From: Candidatus Allofournierella pullicola
Lineage (GTDB): Bacteria > Bacillota > Clostridia > Oscillospirales > Ruminococcaceae
Reading direction: 5' to 3'
DNA length: 64,000 bases
NCBI GenBank assembly: GCA_019114225.1
Contig: DXFW01000008.1
Coordinates: forward strand, 62,001 to 126,000
This document shows, in pieces, positions 54,733-63,963 of the stretch. The notes under the pieces are model-generated. The model worked only from the letters and a program-made list of their open reading frames with translations. It did no database searches and was not told the origin of the DNA. Numbering within the stretch: the stretch's first letter is position 1; every line of letters starts with the position of its first letter. The position numbers and the translations under genes were made by a program.

Positions 54733-56314
54733 GCGATGGCATGCGGTGTTGGGGCTTTCCGGCACAGTGGAGAAAACATGGTTCTGGCTGGCTTTTGTGC
54801 TTCTTACGGTTTATCTTGAATTCGTGATATTCTCACAAAACTTCATTGCCGGTTTTCACTCAGCGTTGGTAACGGCCGTCTGTGCTGTTGCGGTGGTTCC
54901 GGTTTGCTTTGTGGGTGTGTTTTGGTGTGCGCGGCTGGAGATGAAGCGAGGGGTTCGGAAGGAGAACCGGCGAAAAACGGCTCTGATCGCCGCAGGTGCC
55001 TTCGCACTCACCCTGACGGTGATGGGACTTTGGCTGGCGGCAGGCTGGCCGGGTACCTTGTCGCCCGACAGCTTCAATCAATTGAGCGAGGTTTTCAGTG
55101 GGTTGTACAATAACTGGCATCCCGTGCTGCAGACGTGGCTGTTTATCGCATTGCCCGTTCAGTTGTTTGGCTGTGTGGGTGCTGCAACTGCAATGCAGAT
55201 CGTCTGGTTCAGTCTGGCGGTGGCCTATCTTTACAGTGTCCTGTATCGGACAGGCTGCCCCTGGAGCTTTATGGCGGTGAGCTGGCTGTATCTTGCCGCG
55301 AATCCCAATAACGGCCTTATTATGACCACGATTTGGAAAGATTCGGCGATGAGCATTCTGGCGCTGGTCTGGTTCAGCCAATTGGTGCAGATTTTTGCCA
55401 GCAATGGATATTGGCTCAAAAAATGGTATAACACGGCGGCGTTTTGTCTGGCGTCCTTCCTGACCAACGCCATGCGTCACAATGCAGTGCTTCTGGTAGC
55501 GCCGGTGTTTGTGGTGTTGCTGATTTTTTTTAAGAATACGCGGCGGCGCATTGCGGTGTGCGCTCTTATAGTGGCAGCAACAGTGCTGGTGTTCAACGGT
55601 CCGGTGCTTCGGATGGCAAAGGTGGAACTCAGCAGCAACCAGGTGGTGGAGACTATGGGAACGCCCATGACCATCTTGTGTAACGTGTATGTGAAAGACC
55701 CTTCCGCTATGAGTGATGAGGCCCGGGCATTTATGGCTGATCTGGCCACACCAGAAGAGTGGGCGAATAATTATTGGACGGGAAGCTTTAACTCCATTAA
55801 ATGGTCCAGCAGTCAGGACCTGGAAACAAAAGTGAATGAAACGAGTCCGGCAAAATTGCTGCAATATACAGCAGAAGCAGTGATCGCCCGGCCCGGGCTG
55901 TCATTTGATGCCTTTGCACGATTGACCAGTCTGGTGTGGGGATTGGACGGACAGCGTTACTGGACTCTGGGCCAAAACGTTTATTTCAATAATTACGGCA
56001 TCGTTCAGCAGGGGAATGAGACTTTGAGATCTGACTTGAACGAGTACAGTCAAATGTGTGCGTCCGGAGTGACCAAATACCTGTTCTTTTACACAGGTAC
56101 TCTGGTGCTGCTGATGTTATTCATGGCTGTTGGCCGGTTGGGTTCTGGCGGGCTGGCAAATTCGTTTCTCGTTCTGGCGCCCTTGGCATATGATTTCGGC
56201 ACTATGTTGCTTTTGTCCGGACCCGATTTTCGGTTTTTTCACTTCAACTTTGTGATCGTGGTACCGCTGATCTATATTCTTATGATGAAACAGAGAAAGG
56301 CGGAGAAAGAGTGA
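54698..56314 (+). CDS. DUF6020-like multi-pass membrane protein
   Basis: About 538 residues with roughly ten or more membrane segments. The loop [20 protein letters not shown] then [12 protein letters not shown], and [18 protein letters not shown], are the DUF6020-type motifs; the layout resembles lipid-linked-sugar glycosyltransferases (GT-C). The Asp in SPDSF could be catalytic; this is inference. The start is uncertain because the ATG is only 1 nt from GGAG; a GTG at 54683 is possible. It overlaps both neighbours. Confidence 0.7.
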   Translation: MNITKKNKGILERWHAVLGLSGTVEKTWFWLAFVLLTVYLEFVIFSQNFIAGFHSALVTAVCAVAVVPVCFVGVFWCARLEMKRGVRKENRRKTALIAAGAFALTLTVMGLWLAAGWPGTLSPDSFNQLSEVFSGLYNNWHPVLQTWLFIALPVQLFGCVGAATAMQIVWFSLAVAYLYSVLYRTGCPWSFMAVSWLYLAANPNNGLIMTTIWKDSAMSILALVWFSQLVQIFASNGYWLKKWYNTAAFCLASFLTNAMRHNAVLLVAPVFVVLLIFFKNTRRRIAVCALIVAATVLVFNGPVLRMAKVELSSNQVVETMGTPMTILCNVYVKDPSAMSDEARAFMADLATPEEWANNYWTGSFNSIKWSSSQDLETKVNETSPAKLLQYTAEAVIARPGLSFDAFARLTSLVWGLDGQRYWTLGQNVYFNNYGIVQQGNETLRSDLNEYSQMCASGVTKYLFFYTGTLVLLMLFMAVGRLGSGGLANSFLVLAPLAYDFGTMLLLSGPDFRFFHFNFVIVVPLIYILMMKQRKAEKE

Positions 56315-56724
56315 TCCGCAAACTGATGAATTGGCTGCACATCAGCGGACTGTGGAGCCTACTGAGTTATCTCGTTGTGGGTGCTCTTGCCACCGTGGTG
56401 GAATGGACAGCGTTTTGGGTGCTGGAAGGGCGTATGGGTATGCCCTACCCGGCAGCGACGGCGTTGGCCTTTGCTTTTTCCACCTTCGCAAACTGGGCAT
56501 TTGGACGTTTGCTGGTCTTCAAAGCGCCAACAGGCTGTTCGCTGGCAAAAGAAATCGGAAAGGTCTATCTTGCAAGCGCAGTCGGTCTGCTCTTGAACCT
56601 TGCCATTATGTTTGTTCTGGTGGATGGCATGGGGCAGAATGAAATGATTTCGAAAATGATTGCGACCGTGTTGGTGTTCGGCTACAATTATCTGATCCGA
56701 AAACGGCTGATTTATAAAAAGTAA
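56311..56724 (+). CDS. GtrA-family membrane protein
   Basis: A 137-residue four-segment membrane protein. The family pattern is visible in LLSYLVVGALATVVEWTAFW, FAFSTFANWAFGRLLVF and YNYLIRKRLIYKK. GtrA proteins move or organise lipid-linked sugars for surface glycans. The start is GTG, overlapping the previous stop (GTGA). With its two upstream neighbours it forms a surface-glycan module. Confidence 0.9.
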   Translation: MIRKLMNWLHISGLWSLLSYLVVGALATVVEWTAFWVLEGRMGMPYPAATALAFAFSTFANWAFGRLLVFKAPTGCSLAKEIGKVYLASAVGLLLNLAIMFVLVDGMGQNEMISKMIATVLVFGYNYLIRKRLIYKK

Positions 56725-56727
56725 AGA

Positions 56728-56764
56728 CAGCCCCGGCTTTTGCCGGGGCTGCTTGCATTTTTTG
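56728..56764 (+). terminator. Terminator closing the low-G+C insert
   Basis: The perfect 10-bp stem CAGCCCCGGC/GCCGGGGCTG is followed a few nt later by six T. Confidence 0.85.
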
Positions 56765-56822
56765 GCTGGGGGTGTACAATACCATACCGTGAGAGATTTT
56801 TTGATGGATCGGGGGAAAAACG

Positions 56823-57263
56823 ATGGAGCAACAGGAAAAAGGCATTGACCTTTCGCTGCTGAACGAGGAGCTGCGCCGGGCGGTGGAGGCCCACACCAAA
56901 CCCATGGTCTGTTTTGAGGGCCTGAAAGTGACCGCCCTCCGGGAAGGCTATGTGGAGGCCGAAGCCCCTGTCACCGAGAACAGCCTCAACCCCTATGGCA
57001 ACGCCCATGGCGGCTGGCTGTTTGCGCTGTGCGACACCTGCTCCGGCCTCGCGGCCAGCACCCGGGGCCGCCCCAACGTGACCCTGCAGGCCTCGGTGAA
57101 CTACATCCGGGGCGTGAAACCCGGCGACACCGTCACCGTCAAGGCCTTCAGCCGCCACAGCGGCGGGCGCACCGCCGTGAACCAGGTGGAGCTTTACGAC
57201 CAGAACGAGCGGCTGCTGCTCACCGGCAGCTTCACCATGTACTACATGGACGCAAAAAAATGA
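56823..57263 (+). CDS. PaaI-family hotdog thioesterase
   Basis: A 146-residue hotdog-fold protein. The family pattern NPYGNAHGGWLFALCDTCSG carries the HGG motif and catalytic Asp, followed by LQASVNYIRGVKPGDTV. PaaI thioesterases hydrolyse acyl- or aryl-CoA esters; the substrate is unknown. The ATG follows GGGGG. Base composition returns to the genome norm. A terminator follows. Confidence 0.9.
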   Translation: MEQQEKGIDLSLLNEELRRAVEAHTKPMVCFEGLKVTALREGYVEAEAPVTENSLNPYGNAHGGWLFALCDTCSGLAASTRGRPNVTLQASVNYIRGVKPGDTVTVKAFSRHSGGRTAVNQVELYDQNERLLLTGSFTMYYMDAKK

Positions 57264-57299
57264 AAAAAGGCAGGGCGGAAAGCCCTGCCTTTTTGTTTT
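57263..57299. terminator. Bidirectional terminator
   Basis: The stem AGGCAGGGC/GCCCTGCCT with A- and T-runs ends both the thioesterase gene and the convergent tautomerase transcript. Confidence 0.88.
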
Positions 57300-57347
57300 G
57301 CACATCCGGCCGGCCGCCGTGTTGAAAACCGGGGCCGCAAGCCGTGG

Positions 57348-57689
57348 TCAGAAGTTGGAGCCGTTCCAGCCCCAGTGCTCCGTCTCGGCGTACTTCACAT
57401 ACACCCGGTCGGCGGGCACGTCCAGCACGCTGTCCAGAATATCGCACACCCGGCCGGAAAAGGAGTTGTAATCCTCGGCGTCCGCGCCGCCGTAAACGCT
57501 CACCTCGGCAATGGCCGCCGGCGCGTCGGTGCCCGCCATCCACAGGGCCTTTTCGCCCTCCACTTCCACCATCAGCCAGGCCTCGCTCTTGCCCGGAATC
57601 ACCTCAATGGCCTGGCCCAGCATCGTCTTGATGCGCTCCGCCTGGCCCTCGTTCACCGCCACGTTGGCGCTCACCCGAATAAACGGCAT
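57348..57689 (-). CDS. MIF/D-dopachrome tautomerase-like protein
   Basis: A 113-residue protein beginning MPFIRVSANV, giving the catalytic Pro2 after Met removal. Further family marks are WLMVEVEGEKALWMAGTDAP, AEVSVYGG and the C-terminal RVYVKYAETEHWGWNGSNF, as in macrophage migration inhibitory factor. Bacterial members are keto-enol tautomerases; some gut homologues resemble host MIF. It is last in a minus-strand group, 15 nt after the hydrolase. Confidence 0.92.
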   Translation of the reverse strand: MPFIRVSANVAVNEGQAERIKTMLGQAIEVIPGKSEAWLMVEVEGEKALWMAGTDAPAAIAEVSVYGGADAEDYNSFSGRVCDILDSVLDVPADRVYVKYAETEHWGWNGSNF

Positions 57690-57704
57690 GTCCGTTCCTC
57701 CTTT

Positions 57705-58622
57705 TTATTCCGCCGCGGGCAGATGCGCCCGCAAAAACTCCAATACGTCCTCGTACACCTCGGCCTTGCCCGCTTCGTTGAGAATTTCGTGGCGCATGCC
57801 GGGGTAGAGCTTCAGCCGCACGTTCAGCCCCGCGGCCTTCAGCCACTCGTACACCTGGGTGGGGCCTTTACCGTTCGCCCCCACCGGGTCCCTGTCGCCG
57901 GCGATGACGAACACCGGCAGGTTTTTGGGCACCCGTGCCGCCCAAGCCGGGCCGGTCACGGCGGCAAGGCCGCCGAACATGTCCCGGTAGGTGGCCGCCG
58001 TGAAGGTGAAACCGCAGTCCGGGTCGGCCTCAAAGGCCTCCTGCACCGACTTGTCCGCCGCCAACCAGGCCGAGGGCCCCTCGCCGGGGAACTGTTTGTG
58101 GTAACCGCCGGTGGAAAGGGCCTCGATGAGCTTGCCGGGGCTCTTCGGCCCCTTCACCGCCGCCTGCAGGCTTGCCAGCGCCCGGGCGAAACCCAGCAGG
58201 GGATTGGCCCCCATGGTGCCGCAGATGATCGCGGCGGCAAGGCCCTGGCCGTGGCGGGCGATGTATTCCCTCGTCAGAAAAGAGCCCATGCTGTGGCCGA
58301 AGATGGCCACCGGCAGGCCGGGGTATTTCGCCCGGGCGTCCGCCTCCAGCCGGTGCAGGTCGGCCAGCACATGCTCCCAGCCGTCGTGGTCGGCAAAGTG
58401 GCCCTGCACCACCGCCGAGCGCCCGTGGCCCGCGTGGTCGTTCATGAACACCGCGAAGCCGTGCTGCGCCAGAAAACTGCCGAAATCGGCGTAGCGGGCG
58501 CTGTGCTCCGCCATGCCGTGCACCAGCAAAAGCACCGCCTTCGGCTCCTCGTGGGCCCACAGGCGGGAAAAGATCTCACCCTCGCCGCTGTGGGCGGGGC
58601 TGGTCCACTCACTGCTCTTCAC
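57705..58622 (-). CDS. Alpha/beta hydrolase, monoacylglycerol-lipase-like
   Basis: A 305-residue serine hydrolase. Motifs: VLLLVHGMAEHSARYADFG (oxyanion side), NDHAGHGRSA, nucleophile AIFGHSMGSFL, acid VIAGDRDPVG and histidine in YPGMRHEILNE. No signal peptide. Similar proteins are lysophospholipases or monoacylglycerol lipases. It overlaps the PII-like gene upstream by 14 nt. Confidence 0.92.
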   Translation of the reverse strand: MKSSEWTSPAHSGEGEIFSRLWAHEEPKAVLLLVHGMAEHSARYADFGSFLAQHGFAVFMNDHAGHGRSAVVQGHFADHDGWEHVLADLHRLEADARAKYPGLPVAIFGHSMGSFLTREYIARHGQGLAAAIICGTMGANPLLGFARALASLQAAVKGPKSPGKLIEALSTGGYHKQFPGEGPSAWLAADKSVQEAFEADPDCGFTFTAATYRDMFGGLAAVTGPAWAARVPKNLPVFVIAGDRDPVGANGKGPTQVYEWLKAAGLNVRLKLYPGMRHEILNEAGKAEVYEDVLEFLRAHLPAAE

Positions 58623-59331
58623 CTTCGTCCTCCTTTTGTTCCTCCGCGCCGAAGGGCGCCAGCGACAGGCCGGTCACGTCGCTCACCGGCAGTGAAAAGG
58701 CCAGGGCGTGGCCGATGCCCGCGCCCTGGGCACAAATGGCTTTCATCACCGGCTGCCGCCCGGCGGCGGGCACCAAAATCAGCACCATGTCCTTTTCCGG
58801 CTGGATGGTGATGTGCAAAAACTTCTGAGCTTCCTCGGCGGCAAGGCTCCGGCCACGCACCACCGTGCCGCCCCGGGCCCCCGCCGCGCGGGCGGTGTCC
58901 ATCACGTCGGCGGCAAAGCCGTGCTCGGCGATGACCACGATGAGTTCATGCTGGCTGCGCATGGGTCGATCCTCCTTTTGGGATGGTGTTTGGTCCGCCG
59001 CTGCCGCGGCGATGCGCTGGTGGGCCAGCGCGCTGATGCTGCAAAGGTCGATGGTGAAGGCGATGCCCCGCCCCGGGCGGTAGAGTTCCAGCCGCTCGGT
59101 CAGCGCCGCCAGCACCCCGTCGGCCGCGCCCGGCACCAGCGCCAGCACCACGTCCTTTTCCGGCTCGTCCAGGCCCAGCAGGTCCATCACTTCCGCGCTG
59201 GCGGTGCCGTGGCCCAGCAGCACGAACTGCATCAGGATGTGGCGGCGGCGCAGCTCCTCCGCCACCGCTTCGCTCTTGCCCCGGTCCACGATGGCGACCA
59301 GGCAGTGTACGGATGAAGGCACTTGATTCAT
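58609..59331 (-). CDS. Tandem PII-like signalling protein
   Basis: A 240-residue protein made of two PII-type halves. The first contains HCLVAIVDRGKSEAVAEELR and EKDVVLALVPG; the second HELIVVIAEHGFAADVMDTA, then RGGTVVRGRS and EKDMVLILVPA. The ferredoxin-like pattern with the T-loop-equivalent GGTVVRGRS resembles P-II family nitrogen regulators, but two halves in one chain are unusual. It overlaps the DUF1538 gene by 4 nt, so it probably binds and regulates that membrane protein. Confidence 0.8.
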   Translation of the reverse strand: MNQVPSSVHCLVAIVDRGKSEAVAEELRRRHILMQFVLLGHGTASAEVMDLLGLDEPEKDVVLALVPGAADGVLAALTERLELYRPGRGIAFTIDLCSISALAHQRIAAAAADQTPSQKEDRPMRSQHELIVVIAEHGFAADVMDTARAAGARGGTVVRGRSLAAEEAQKFLHITIQPEKDMVLILVPAAGRQPVMKAICAQGAGIGHALAFSLPVSDVTGLSLAPFGAEEQKEDEGEEQ

Positions 59332-60872
59332 TGTGCGTCCTCCTCCGGGCCGGCGTCCAGCTCCAGCACGTCGTCCGCCTCCTGCGCCTGGGCGGCGGGA
59401 GCGTCGGGTCCGGCGTGCCGGGTCTTGAACTGATACACAAGCCCGATGATCTGAATGGTGATGAGGGGGATCATGGCCACCATGGCCACCACCCCGAAGG
59501 CGTCGGTGAGAATGTTGCCGCCCACCGCCTCGCAGGCCCCCATGGCAAAGGGCAGAAGGAAGGTGGCGGTCATGGGGCCGGAGGCCACCCCGCCGGAGTC
59601 AAAGGCCACCGCGGTGAAGATGCGGGGCACGAAAAAGCTCAAAGCCAGCGCCAGGGCGTAGCCCGGCAGCAAAAACCACAAAAGGGGAACGCCGGTGAGC
59701 ACCCGCACCATGGAAAGCCCCACCGAGGCCGCCATGCCCACACAAAGGCCCGCCATCATCACCTTCTGGGAGATGGCGCCGCCGGTGATCTCCTCCACCT
59801 GCTTGTTCAGCACCAGCACGGCGGGCTCGGCCTTGACCAGGAAGTAGCCGATGAGCATGCCCACCGGCACGATGAGCCAGCGCAGGGGCAGGCCCGCCAG
59901 CCGGCGGCCCAGCTCGTTGCCCGCGGGCATGAAGCCCACGTTCACCCCGGTAAGGAAGAGGGTGAGGCCCAGGAAGGTGTAGAGGATGCCCACCAGGATC
60001 TTCGCCAGCGCCCGGCGGCGCAGCCGGAAGAACAGCACCTGAAACACCAGGAAGAAGGCCAGGATGGGCCCCAGGGCCAGGGCCACCTCTTTGGCGTATT
60101 CCGGCGCCGCCGTTCCGAAGGCCGCCAGCAGGGCCCGGGTGTCCTCGATCGCAGACACCGACAGGGGGGCGTAGCTCGCGTCGCCCGAGCGGTAGATCAT
60201 GCCCAGGATGAGCACCGACAGCACCGGCCCGATGCTGCACAGCGCAACAAGGCCGAAGCTGTCGCCCTCGGCGTTTTTGTCGCTTCGCACGGCGGTGAGG
60301 CCCAGCCCCAGCGCCATGATGAAGGGCACCGTGATGGGCCCGGTGGTCACCCCGCCGGAGTCGAAGGCCACCGCCAGAAAATCCGAGGGCACAAAACGGG
60401 TGAGGATGAACACCAGAAGATAAAAGACGATGAGCATCACCGGCAGGCTCCAGCCCAGCAGAATGCGCAGAAAGCTCAGCACCAGGAACAGCCCCACCCC
60501 GGCGGCCACCGTCAGAATGAGCACCATGTCCGGCACGGCGGGGGTCTGGCTGGCAAGCACCGCCAGGTCCGGCTCCGCCACCGTCACCAGCACGCCGATG
60601 AGAAAACAGCCCGCCAGGATGAGCCACAGTTTGCGGGTGCGGGTGAGGTGGGTGCCCACCAGTTCGCCGATGGGCATCATGGCCATGTCCGCCCCCAGGG
60701 TAAAAAACCCCATGCCCAGGATGAGCAGGGCCGCCCCTGCCAGGAACAGGCACAGGGTGGAAAGGTCCACCGGCACCACAAAGGCGCACAGCGCCAGCAC
60801 GATGAGGCTGACGGGCAGCACGGCGGCCAGGGATTCGTGGATCTTCAGCTTGAGTTGTTTGTTCAAGGGCAT
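59328..60872 (-). CDS. DUF1538 membrane protein (two-repeat transporter-like)
   Basis: A 514-residue protein with about twelve or more membrane segments in two homologous halves. The repeated motif is VAFDSGGVTTGPITVPFIMA in the first half and VAFDSGGVASGPMTATFLLP in the second. DUF1538 is a transporter-like family often beside PII-like genes; the substrate is unknown. AAAGGAGG precedes the ATG at 60872. It is first in the minus-strand operon that includes the PII-like, hydrolase and tautomerase genes. Confidence 0.88.
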   Translation of the reverse strand: MPLNKQLKLKIHESLAAVLPVSLIVLALCAFVVPVDLSTLCLFLAGAALLILGMGFFTLGADMAMMPIGELVGTHLTRTRKLWLILAGCFLIGVLVTVAEPDLAVLASQTPAVPDMVLILTVAAGVGLFLVLSFLRILLGWSLPVMLIVFYLLVFILTRFVPSDFLAVAFDSGGVTTGPITVPFIMALGLGLTAVRSDKNAEGDSFGLVALCSIGPVLSVLILGMIYRSGDASYAPLSVSAIEDTRALLAAFGTAAPEYAKEVALALGPILAFFLVFQVLFFRLRRRALAKILVGILYTFLGLTLFLTGVNVGFMPAGNELGRRLAGLPLRWLIVPVGMLIGYFLVKAEPAVLVLNKQVEEITGGAISQKVMMAGLCVGMAASVGLSMVRVLTGVPLLWFLLPGYALALALSFFVPRIFTAVAFDSGGVASGPMTATFLLPFAMGACEAVGGNILTDAFGVVAMVAMIPLITIQIIGLVYQFKTRHAGPDAPAAQAQEADDVLELDAGPEEDAQ

Positions 60873-60971
60873 CGCCTCCTTTGACGCAAAGGTGGACACG
60901 CCCCGCCGGCAAAGGGGTGCGTCAAACCGGCGGCGGCGGGAGGGCCGGACCCGAAGGCGCCCTCGAAAGAA

Positions 60972-61017
60972 ATGTATATATACATTATATAACGCGAAGG
61001 CCGCCCCCCGCAAGCAC
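60972..61017 (-). promoter_or_regulatory. DUF1538 promoter with palindromic operator
   Basis: On the minus strand TTGCGG is followed by an 18-bp spacer and TATAAT (about 60983-60988). ATGTATATATACAT (about 60972-60985), a perfect 14-bp palindrome, overlaps the -10 and transcription start, a classic repressor position. The rest of 60873-61182 shows no gene. Confidence 0.6.
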
Positions 61018-61182
61018 GGAAAAATTTTTGCACAGGCCATAGTTTTTTAATACAAGTGCGTAGTTTTTTCTATCGTTTTTTCCCTTTCGGGAAGGTAAAA
61101 TGGTTTTGTCAACGGGCGGCACCGGTCCTTTCTGCGCGAAAGGCGCAAAGGGCCCCGCCCAAAAAATCAAGGAGGACAAACC

Positions 61183-62322
61183 ATGAAAAAGCTTCTTGCA
61201 CTTGCACTGAGCGCTGTGCTGGCCCTGAGCCTGGCGGCTTGCGGCGGCACCCCCGCTTCCACCCCTGCTTCCACCCCCGCTTCCGGGGCTACCTCTGAGG
61301 GCGGCGCCACCGCCACCTCCGACATGCGCGTGGACGTGTTCTACTACGACTTCTCCGACGTGTACATCTCCACCGTGCGTGCCGCCATGGACGAGCAGCT
61401 GAAGGCCATGGGCATTGAGCCCAACAACTGGGATGCCGCCGGCAGCCAGCCCACCCAGACCGACCAGGTCAACACCGCCATCACCGCCGGTTCCGACCTG
61501 CTGATCGTCAACATCGTTGAGACCGCCACCTCCGCTCCCGCGCAGGACATCGTGAATGCCGCCCAGACCGCCGGCATCCCCGTGATCTTCTTCAACCGCG
61601 AAGTGGCCGACAACGAAGTCATCAACAGCTATGACAAGTGCGCTTTCGTGGGCACCAACGCTCCCGACGCCGGCCATATGCAGGGCGAGATGATCGGCAA
61701 CTACCTGCTGGCCAACTACGACACCGTTGACCTGAACGGCGACGGCACCATTTCCTACGTCATGTTCAAGGGCCAGGAGGGCAACGCTGAGGCCGAGGCC
61801 CGCACCCAGTACGCCGTTGAGGACGCCAACAAGCTGCTGACCGAGGCCGGCAAGCCTGAACTGAGCTACTACGACGCCAGCGCTTCCACCAAGTACCTGG
61901 TGGACACCGAGGGCAAGTGGTCCGCCAAGGCCGCCAACGACTACATGGTCGCTCTGCTGGGCTCCTACAACGAGGACAACGGCAACATGGTCGAGCTGAT
62001 CATCTGCAACAACGACGGCATGGCCGAGGGCGCTATCTCCGCTCTGCAGAACGTTGGCTACAACAACGGCGCTGACACCACCATCATCCCCGTGTTCGGC
62101 GTTGACGCCACCGACAGCGCCAAGGCGCTGATCAAGGCCGGCAACATGGCCGGTTCCATCAAGCAGGACGCCGTGGGCATGGCTTCCACCATCAACACCC
62201 TGGTCAAGAACGTCCAGGACGGCGCTGAGCTGATGGCCAACACCGATCAGTTCGTCGTGGACGAGGGCGTGGCCAAGATCCGCGTTCCCTACGCGATGTA
62301 CGACGCTACCAGCGAGGACTGA
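61183..62322 (+). CDS. mglB: Galactose/glucose-binding lipoprotein, MglB-like
   Basis: A 379-residue binding protein. The signal peptide ends at lipobox LSLAAC (about residue 20), then a TPASTPAS linker. The binding domain has the calcium-loop sequence DLNGDGTISYVMFKGQEG, corresponding to the MglB EF-hand-like loop, and PVIFFNREV. Binds galactose or glucose by homology. GGAGG precedes the ATG. It is followed by ATPase and permease genes. Confidence 0.9.
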   Translation: MKKLLALALSAVLALSLAACGGTPASTPASTPASGATSEGGATATSDMRVDVFYYDFSDVYISTVRAAMDEQLKAMGIEPNNWDAAGSQPTQTDQVNTAITAGSDLLIVNIVETATSAPAQDIVNAAQTAGIPVIFFNREVADNEVINSYDKCAFVGTNAPDAGHMQGEMIGNYLLANYDTVDLNGDGTISYVMFKGQEGNAEAEARTQYAVEDANKLLTEAGKPELSYYDASASTKYLVDTEGKWSAKAANDYMVALLGSYNEDNGNMVELIICNNDGMAEGAISALQNVGYNNGADTTIIPVFGVDATDSAKALIKAGNMAGSIKQDAVGMASTINTLVKNVQDGAELMANTDQFVVDEGVAKIRVPYAMYDATSED

Positions 62323-62345
62323 TCTTTCATCCGCTGAATGGACCC

Positions 62346-62383
62346 ATGGCCGGGCGGGGCTGCACTGGCAGCCCCGCCCGGCC
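62346..62383 (+). promoter_or_regulatory. Hairpin between mglB and mglA
   Basis: A very stable stem GGCCGGGCGGGGCTG with its complement lies after mglB and has no T-run. Such hairpins protect the 3' end of binding-protein mRNA and lower downstream expression. Confidence 0.6.
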
Positions 62384-62445
62384 TGACGTGGGATAACCGC
62401 CTCTTTTGCGAAGGCGGGCCTTCCCGCGAAGAGAGGAGGAAGAAT

Positions 62446-63945
62446 ATGGAGCAGCCGGCACTGCTGGAGATGCGCGGCATCTGCAAAGAGTTCCCCGGCG
62501 TGAAGGCGCTGGACAACGTCAACCTCACCGTGCGGCCGGGCACCGTGCACGCCCTGATGGGTGAGAACGGCGCGGGCAAGTCCACCCTGATGAAGTGCCT
62601 GTTCGGTATCTACCACAAGGACGCGGGCACCATCACCCTGGACGGCAAAGAGGTCAACTTCCGCAGTTCCAAGGAAGCGCTGGAAAACGGCGTTGCCATG
62701 GTGCACCAGGAGCTGAACCAGGCCCTGACCCGCAGCGTGCAGGACAACCTCTGGCTTGGCCGCTACCCCAAGGTGGCGGGCATCATGGTGAGCGAGGGCC
62801 TGATGGCCAAGCGCACCAAGGAGATTTTTGACACCCTGGAAGTCACCGTGAACCCCAAGGCCATCATGTCCACCCTGCCCGTGAGCCAGCGGCAGATGGT
62901 GGAGATCGCCAAGGCGGTTTCCTACGACTCCAAGATCATCGTGTTCGATGAGCCCACCTCGTCCCTCACCGAGACCGAGGTGGAGCACCTGTTCCGGATC
63001 ATCAACATGCTGCGGGATAAAGGCTGCGGCATCATCTACATCAGCCACAAGATGGAGGAGATCCTTCGCATCAGCGACGACGTGACCATCATGCGTGACG
63101 GCACCTGGGTGGCCACCCGCCCGGCCAAAGAGCTGACCATGGACGAGATCATCCGCCTGATGGTGGGCCGCGAGCTCACCAACCGCTTCCCGCCCAAGAC
63201 CAACACCCCCGGCGAGGTCATTCTGGACGTTGAGCACATCGGGGGCAAATACACCCGCCTGAAGGACGCCACCTTCCAGCTGCGCAAGGGCGAGATCCTG
63301 GGCATTGCGGGCCTGGACGGCTCCGGCCGCACCGAGGTGCTGGAGAACCTCTTCGGCGCCATGACCCGCCAGGGCGGCAAGATCACCCTGCACGGCAAGG
63401 AGATCCGCAACCGCAACCCGGGCGAATCCATCAAAAACGGGTTTGCCCTGCTCACCGAGGAGCGCCGGGCCACCGGTATCTTCGGGATCCGCGACATCAA
63501 GGAGAACACCGTTATCTCCAGCCTGAAGGACTATCTGCTGGGCGGTATCTGCCTGAGCGACAAGAAAATGCGCGCTGATACCGATTGGTCCATCCAGGCC
63601 ATGCACATCAAGACCCCCAGCCAGCGCACCCAGATCCGGTCGCTCTCCGGCGGCAACCAGCAGAAGGTCATCATCGGCCGCTGGCTGCTCACAAAGCCCG
63701 AGATCCTCCTGCTGGACGAGCCCACCCGCGGTATCGACGTGGGCGCCAAGTACGAGATCTACCAGCTCATCATCGACCTTGCCAAAGAGGGCAAGGGCGT
63801 CATCATGGTCTCCTCCGAGATGCCCGAACTGCTGGGCGTGTGTGACCGCATTCTGGTCATGTCCGGCGGCCAGGTGGCCGGCGAGGTGGACGCGGCGAGC
63901 ACCAGCCAGGAGGAGATCCTCACGCTGGCGGCAAAGTATGTGTAA
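62446..63945 (+). CDS. mglA: Sugar ABC transporter ATPase, MglA-like
   Basis: A 499-residue double ATPase. The first half has Walker [17 protein letters not shown], signature [16 protein letters not shown] and Walker [12 protein letters not shown]. The second half has [32 protein letters not shown] and [17 protein letters not shown]. This is the CUT2 layout of MglA/RbsA. The ATG follows GAGGAGGA. The permease gene begins 18 nt downstream. Confidence 0.94.
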   Translation: MEQPALLEMRGICKEFPGVKALDNVNLTVRPGTVHALMGENGAGKSTLMKCLFGIYHKDAGTITLDGKEVNFRSSKEALENGVAMVHQELNQALTRSVQDNLWLGRYPKVAGIMVSEGLMAKRTKEIFDTLEVTVNPKAIMSTLPVSQRQMVEIAKAVSYDSKIIVFDEPTSSLTETEVEHLFRIINMLRDKGCGIIYISHKMEEILRISDDVTIMRDGTWVATRPAKELTMDEIIRLMVGRELTNRFPPKTNTPGEVILDVEHIGGKYTRLKDATFQLRKGEILGIAGLDGSGRTEVLENLFGAMTRQGGKITLHGKEIRNRNPGESIKNGFALLTEERRATGIFGIRDIKENTVISSLKDYLLGGICLSDKKMRADTDWSIQAMHIKTPSQRTQIRSLSGGNQQKVIIGRWLLTKPEILLLDEPTRGIDVGAKYEIYQLIIDLAKEGKGVIMVSSEMPELLGVCDRILVMSGGQVAGEVDAASTSQEEILTLAAKYV

Positions 63946-63963
63946 ACGAGGAGGAATCGACTG

